Part shown: positions 6,234-8,483 of the stretch, piece by piece
Layout of the letters: every line of letters starts with the position of its first letter
Position numbering within the stretch: the first letter of the stretch is position 1
NCBI GenBank assembly: GCA_011042595.1
Contig: DQWO01000316.1
Span: forward strand, 1-8,483
From: Pseudomonadota bacterium
GTDB lineage: Bacteria; Desulfobacterota; Anaeroferrophillalia; Anaeroferrophillales; Anaeroferrophillaceae
DNA length: 8,483 nucleotides
Reading direction: 5' to 3'
Notes under the pieces: model-generated
What the model was told of the DNA's origin: nothing
Database searches by the model: none
What the model saw: only the letters and a program-made list of their open reading frames with translations
Translations under genes and position numbers: made by a program

Positions 6234-6980
6234 ATGCTGACATCATTCCATTTTGCCCTTTCTTTTTTAACCACCCTGCCTTTCCCCTTTAAAAAATCGC
6301 TTTCGGCCAGGGAAATAGCCGCTTCGCTTTCCTGGTTTCCCCTGGTAGGTTTCTTGCTGGGATTGATTATTTCCCTGGTTTTTTACCTGCTTACCCCCCT
6401 GCTACCCCGCCAGATAAACAGCGTTATCATCCTCATCATCATGGTTTTGCTTACCGGGGGTTTTCACCTGGACGGATTGGCAGACACTGCCGATGGTTTT
6501 CTCAGTGCCCGCAGCCATCCAGAGGACATTCTTAAGATCATGAAAGACAGTTCCATCGGCACCATGGGTGCCCTGGGCCTGATACTCGTTTTACTGCTAA
6601 AATATACTACCATTACTCAGCTTCCCGACCAGATGGCAATTCCCTGCCTGATTCTTCTGCCCGTCTACGGTCGCTTTACCATCGTAATCCTGGCCTATCT
6701 GGCATCCTACGCCCGCAAGGAAGGCGGACTGGGTGAGGCTATTACCCAACAGGTTTCCTCACATGAAATCGTCTACGCCTCGACATTTACCATCATGGGG
6801 ACCTTGTTGTTAACTGGGTTTAAGGGCTTTCTGATTCTGATAATTCTCACCTTTTACACTTGGGGGATAAAAATTTACGCTACCCGGCGGATTGGCGGCA
6901 TCACCGGTGACCTGCTTGGATTTTGCTGTGAAAGCAGTGAAGCCCTGGCCCTGGTCTGCTGGATCGCCCTATTCCATTAA
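6234..6980 (+). CDS. cobS: Adenosylcobinamide-GDP ribazoletransferase (cobalamin synthase)
   Basis: A complete 248-residue integral membrane enzyme of the inner membrane. It joins adenosylcobinamide-GDP to alpha-ribazole or its 5'-phosphate, giving adenosylcobalamin or its phosphate. The family's acidic signature GGFHLDGLADTADGF is at residues 75-89 (D80, D84, D87), followed by MKDSSIGTMGALGL (103-116) and the C-terminal GGITGDLLG. Several hydrophobic helices are obvious, for example about 36-58, 61-74 and 109-123, with more in the C-terminal half. Length and N-terminus match the family. The ATG has no clear Shine-Dalgarno; the bases just upstream are AT-rich and follow the heptamer repeat, which may have displaced the original leader. 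It lies 120 bp after cobU. Confidence 0.95.
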   Translation: MLTSFHFALSFLTTLPFPFKKSLSAREIAASLSWFPLVGFLLGLIISLVFYLLTPLLPRQINSVIILIIMVLLTGGFHLDGLADTADGFLSARSHPEDILKIMKDSSIGTMGALGLILVLLLKYTTITQLPDQMAIPCLILLPVYGRFTIVILAYLASYARKEGGLGEAITQQVSSHEIVYASTFTIMGTLLLTGFKGFLILIILTFYTWGIKIYATRRIGGITGDLLGFCCESSEALALVCWIALFH

Positions 6981-7100
6981 GAATTCTTGGAATTCCAATA
7001 CCCGGAAGCAACTTCAATCGAACATCCTGCAAAAGTTTCCTTATATTTGGTAATTCTAGAAAAATTCCCTTCTGTTGAAAATTTATGTTAAAATATTTTT
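6981..7100. other. cobS-cobC intergenic spacer
   Basis: A 120-bp AT-rich gap. It contains a 12-bp perfect palindrome, ttggaattccaa (6987-6998), right after the cobS stop, and ends in the sequence gttaaaatattttt before the ATG. TAAAAT (7089-7094) is placed so that a transcript from it could begin at or near the start codon itself, but no matching -35 is found. Confidence 0.5.
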
Positions 7101-7724
7101 ATGACTAAGTCACCACCAACCACTGTTTTTTTGCTGCGCCACGGACAAACAGTCAATACCCTTGATGGCAAATTCCGTTATAACGGGCACATTGATGTTG
7201 AGGTAACTGATGAATCCCTGGAGACCATGAGAAGCATTGCCCGACAACTGGAGGCTAAACATATAACCCACATCTACTCCAGTAATCTGCGCCGCAGCCA
7301 GGCTGGAGCTGCTGTGATTGCCGATCAACTGGAATTGCCACTCACACCCCTATCTGCTTTCAGAGAAATAAAGATGGGTTGCTGGGAGGGTTTAACCTAT
7401 GATGAAGTTAAAGAACGTTACCCTGAACAGATTAAAAAAAAATTCACTGACTTTATCAACTACAGGATTCCTGGTGGTGAAACCATCCCTGAAGTGGAAA
7501 ACCGGGTCTTTAACCAATTAGATGAACTGCTGCATACCCATAGTGGTGAGCAGCTGGTGATTGTTGCCCATGGCGGCATCAATATGCTGATTATCTGCCG
7601 GGCTCTGCAAATGGCAGCAACGAACATATTTCGGCTGAAACAGGACTTCTGCTGTGTTAACCAGCTTGACTACTACCACGATTTTGTCCAGGTAAACTTG
7701 GTAAACAGCCCATGTCTCCCTTGA
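7101..7724 (+). CDS. cobC: Histidine phosphatase family protein, probable alpha-ribazole phosphatase
   Basis: A complete 207-residue protein of the phosphoglycerate-mutase-like histidine phosphatase family. Catalytic features: LLRHGQT with phospho-accepting H14, SSNLRRSQ with R64, REIKMGCWEG with E89 as probable acid, and VIVAHGGIN with the second histidine H157. The family includes GpmB, fructose-bisphosphatases and CobC; sequence alone does not fix the substrate. Following cobU and cobS, dephosphorylation of alpha-ribazole-5'-phosphate or adenosylcobalamin phosphate is the likely role. The ATG at 7101 has no Shine-Dalgarno, and a TAA at 7089-7091 bars any earlier in-frame ATG. The last 13 bases overlap the rlpA gene. 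Confidence 0.82.
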   Translation: MTKSPPTTVFLLRHGQTVNTLDGKFRYNGHIDVEVTDESLETMRSIARQLEAKHITHIYSSNLRRSQAGAAVIADQLELPLTPLSAFREIKMGCWEGLTYDEVKERYPEQIKKKFTDFINYRIPGGETIPEVENRVFNQLDELLHTHSGEQLVIVAHGGINMLIICRALQMAATNIFRLKQDFCCVNQLDYYHDFVQVNLVNSPCLP

Positions 7725-8410
7725 ATAAAGCCCAGTTCTACTGGATAATCATCCTCCTTTGCACCTGCTGTCTGGGCTGCATGGCCAGACAGCCCCACTT
7801 TGACTATTCATTGCCCAAACACTCCCGGCTGATCAAAAGCCAGGAAGGTATTGCCTCATGGTATGGCAAGGATTTTCATGGAAAAAAAACCTCCAGTGGT
7901 GATATCTATGACATGCATAAACTAACGGCTGCCCACAAGGAATTGCCGTTGGGCAGCCGGGTCAGGGTAATCAACCTGGAAAACCGCCGCCAGGTTGAAG
8001 TCCTGATCAACGACCGGGGACCATTTGTCCGCGGTCGAATCATTGACCTGTCCTATGCGGCGGCCAAAGCTCTTGACATGGTTAATCAGGGAACAGCCCT
8101 GGTACAAATCATATTGATTTCGCCACCAGCAGCAGCCGGTAAACAATCAGTTCTTCCTCTGACCCGCTACTATGGCATCCAGGCCGGATCTTTTGCCAAC
8201 CGGAAAAACGCCCAGGAGCTATACGTTAAATTACAGATATGGACTAAAGATGTTTTCATGCAAACCACGACCTGTGGCAACAGAACCTGCTACCAGGTGC
8301 GGGCTGGCTGGTTTTCCACCCGCCGACAAGCAGTACAACTTGCCCACAAGCTTAAACAAAAAGGCTTTGAAACCCTGATAATTTCACAGAATCATGCCAA
8401 CCAGCAATGA
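7712..8410 (+). CDS. rlpA: RlpA-type septal lipoprotein with double-psi beta-barrel and SPOR domains
   Basis: A complete 232-residue envelope protein. The N-terminus has a hydrophobic core (about 10-22) ending in CLGC, so C23 is the likely lipidated cysteine, though Cys at -3 is unusual. The RlpA double-psi beta-barrel covers about 45-135: GIASWYGKDFHGKKTSSG, LTAAHKELPLG with H74, INDRGPF with D100, and IIDLSYAAAKAL. A SPOR domain (about 152-227: YYGIQAGSF and CYQVRAGWF) binds septal peptidoglycan lacking stem peptides. Some family members are lytic transglycosylases acting on such glycan; others appear inactive. C187 and C192 in the SPOR domain could form a disulfide. The start overlaps the cobC end by 13 bases, suggesting coupled translation despite unrelated function. 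Confidence 0.92.
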   Translation: MSPLNKAQFYWIIILLCTCCLGCMARQPHFDYSLPKHSRLIKSQEGIASWYGKDFHGKKTSSGDIYDMHKLTAAHKELPLGSRVRVINLENRRQVEVLINDRGPFVRGRIIDLSYAAAKALDMVNQGTALVQIILISPPAAAGKQSVLPLTRYYGIQAGSFANRKNAQELYVKLQIWTKDVFMQTTTCGNRTCYQVRAGWFSTRRQAVQLAHKLKQKGFETLIISQNHANQQ

Positions 8411-8439
8411 GTGATAATACAAAATACTTATAATTTCAC

Positions 8440-8478
8440 CTAAGGCGGGCTCAACGCCCGCAACCCAAATTAAGGTAT
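8440..8478 (+). repeat. Dispersed palindromic repeat, copy B
   Basis: Matches the reverse complement of 1894-1929. The two agree throughout except for one substitution and the hairpin loop, which is three bases longer here. The stem gcgggc (8445-8450) / gcccgc (8456-8461) is 6 bp, against 5 bp in copy A. It begins 29 bases after the rlpA stop and runs to near the window edge, so a longer element may continue outside. No T-run follows, so it is not a standard terminator. Confidence 0.8.
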
Positions 8479-8483
8479 CAGGA

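Noticed and set aside
6114..7100. Both cob spacers being exactly 120 bp
   Set aside because: The two spacers share no sequence; equal length looks like coincidence.

Overview
The window reads as a bacterial chromosomal segment from a Gram-negative organism. The support is an RlpA-type lipoprotein with a SPOR domain, a REC/GAF/HD-GYP response regulator, and split pabB/pabC genes. The overall style (moderate GC, HD-GYP regulators, dispersed palindromic intergenic repeats) would fit a deltaproteobacterium (Desulfobacterota and relatives). That placement is an impression from sequence style, not a proof. No rRNA, tRNA, CRISPR array or recognisable transposase gene was found.

Layout. (1) Positions 2-1637, plus strand: the 3' part of pabB overlaps a complete pabC; together they make p-aminobenzoate for folate. 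(2) Positions 1638-2000: a non-coding stretch packed with palindromes, ending in a strong bidirectional terminator. A 36-39 nt piece of it recurs in inverted orientation at the right edge of the window (8440-8478), so it belongs to a dispersed repeat family. (3) Positions 2001-5093, minus strand: an orphan REC-GAF-HD-GYP response regulator, then a ParA/MinD-like ATPase with its own likely promoter, then a single-pass membrane coiled-coil protein with a Lys/Arg-rich N-terminus whose start overlaps the ParA stop by four bases. No ParB gene is present. (4) Positions 5094-5582: a 489-bp divergent intergenic region with a 14-bp inverted repeat spanning 94 bp. (5) Positions 5583-8410, plus strand: cobU, cobS, a cobC-like phosphatase, and a rare lipoprotein A (rlpA) gene overlapping the end of cobC. 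The cobU-cobS gap carries a hairpin and an inverted pair of 7-nt tandem repeat arrays (CTGANNG) that abuts the cobS start.

How the genes work together. CobU activates adenosylcobinamide to the GDP derivative. CobS joins it to alpha-ribazole or its phosphate. CobC removes the phosphate. These are steps of nucleotide-loop assembly of cobalamin; cobT, which makes alpha-ribazole phosphate, is not in view. The most unusual group is the minus-strand trio. A ParA-type ATPase with a membrane-anchored partner having a basic N-terminal tail, next to a predicted cyclic-di-GMP phosphodiesterase response regulator, could be an uncharacterised intracellular positioning system. That is inference from domain architecture and gene order only.
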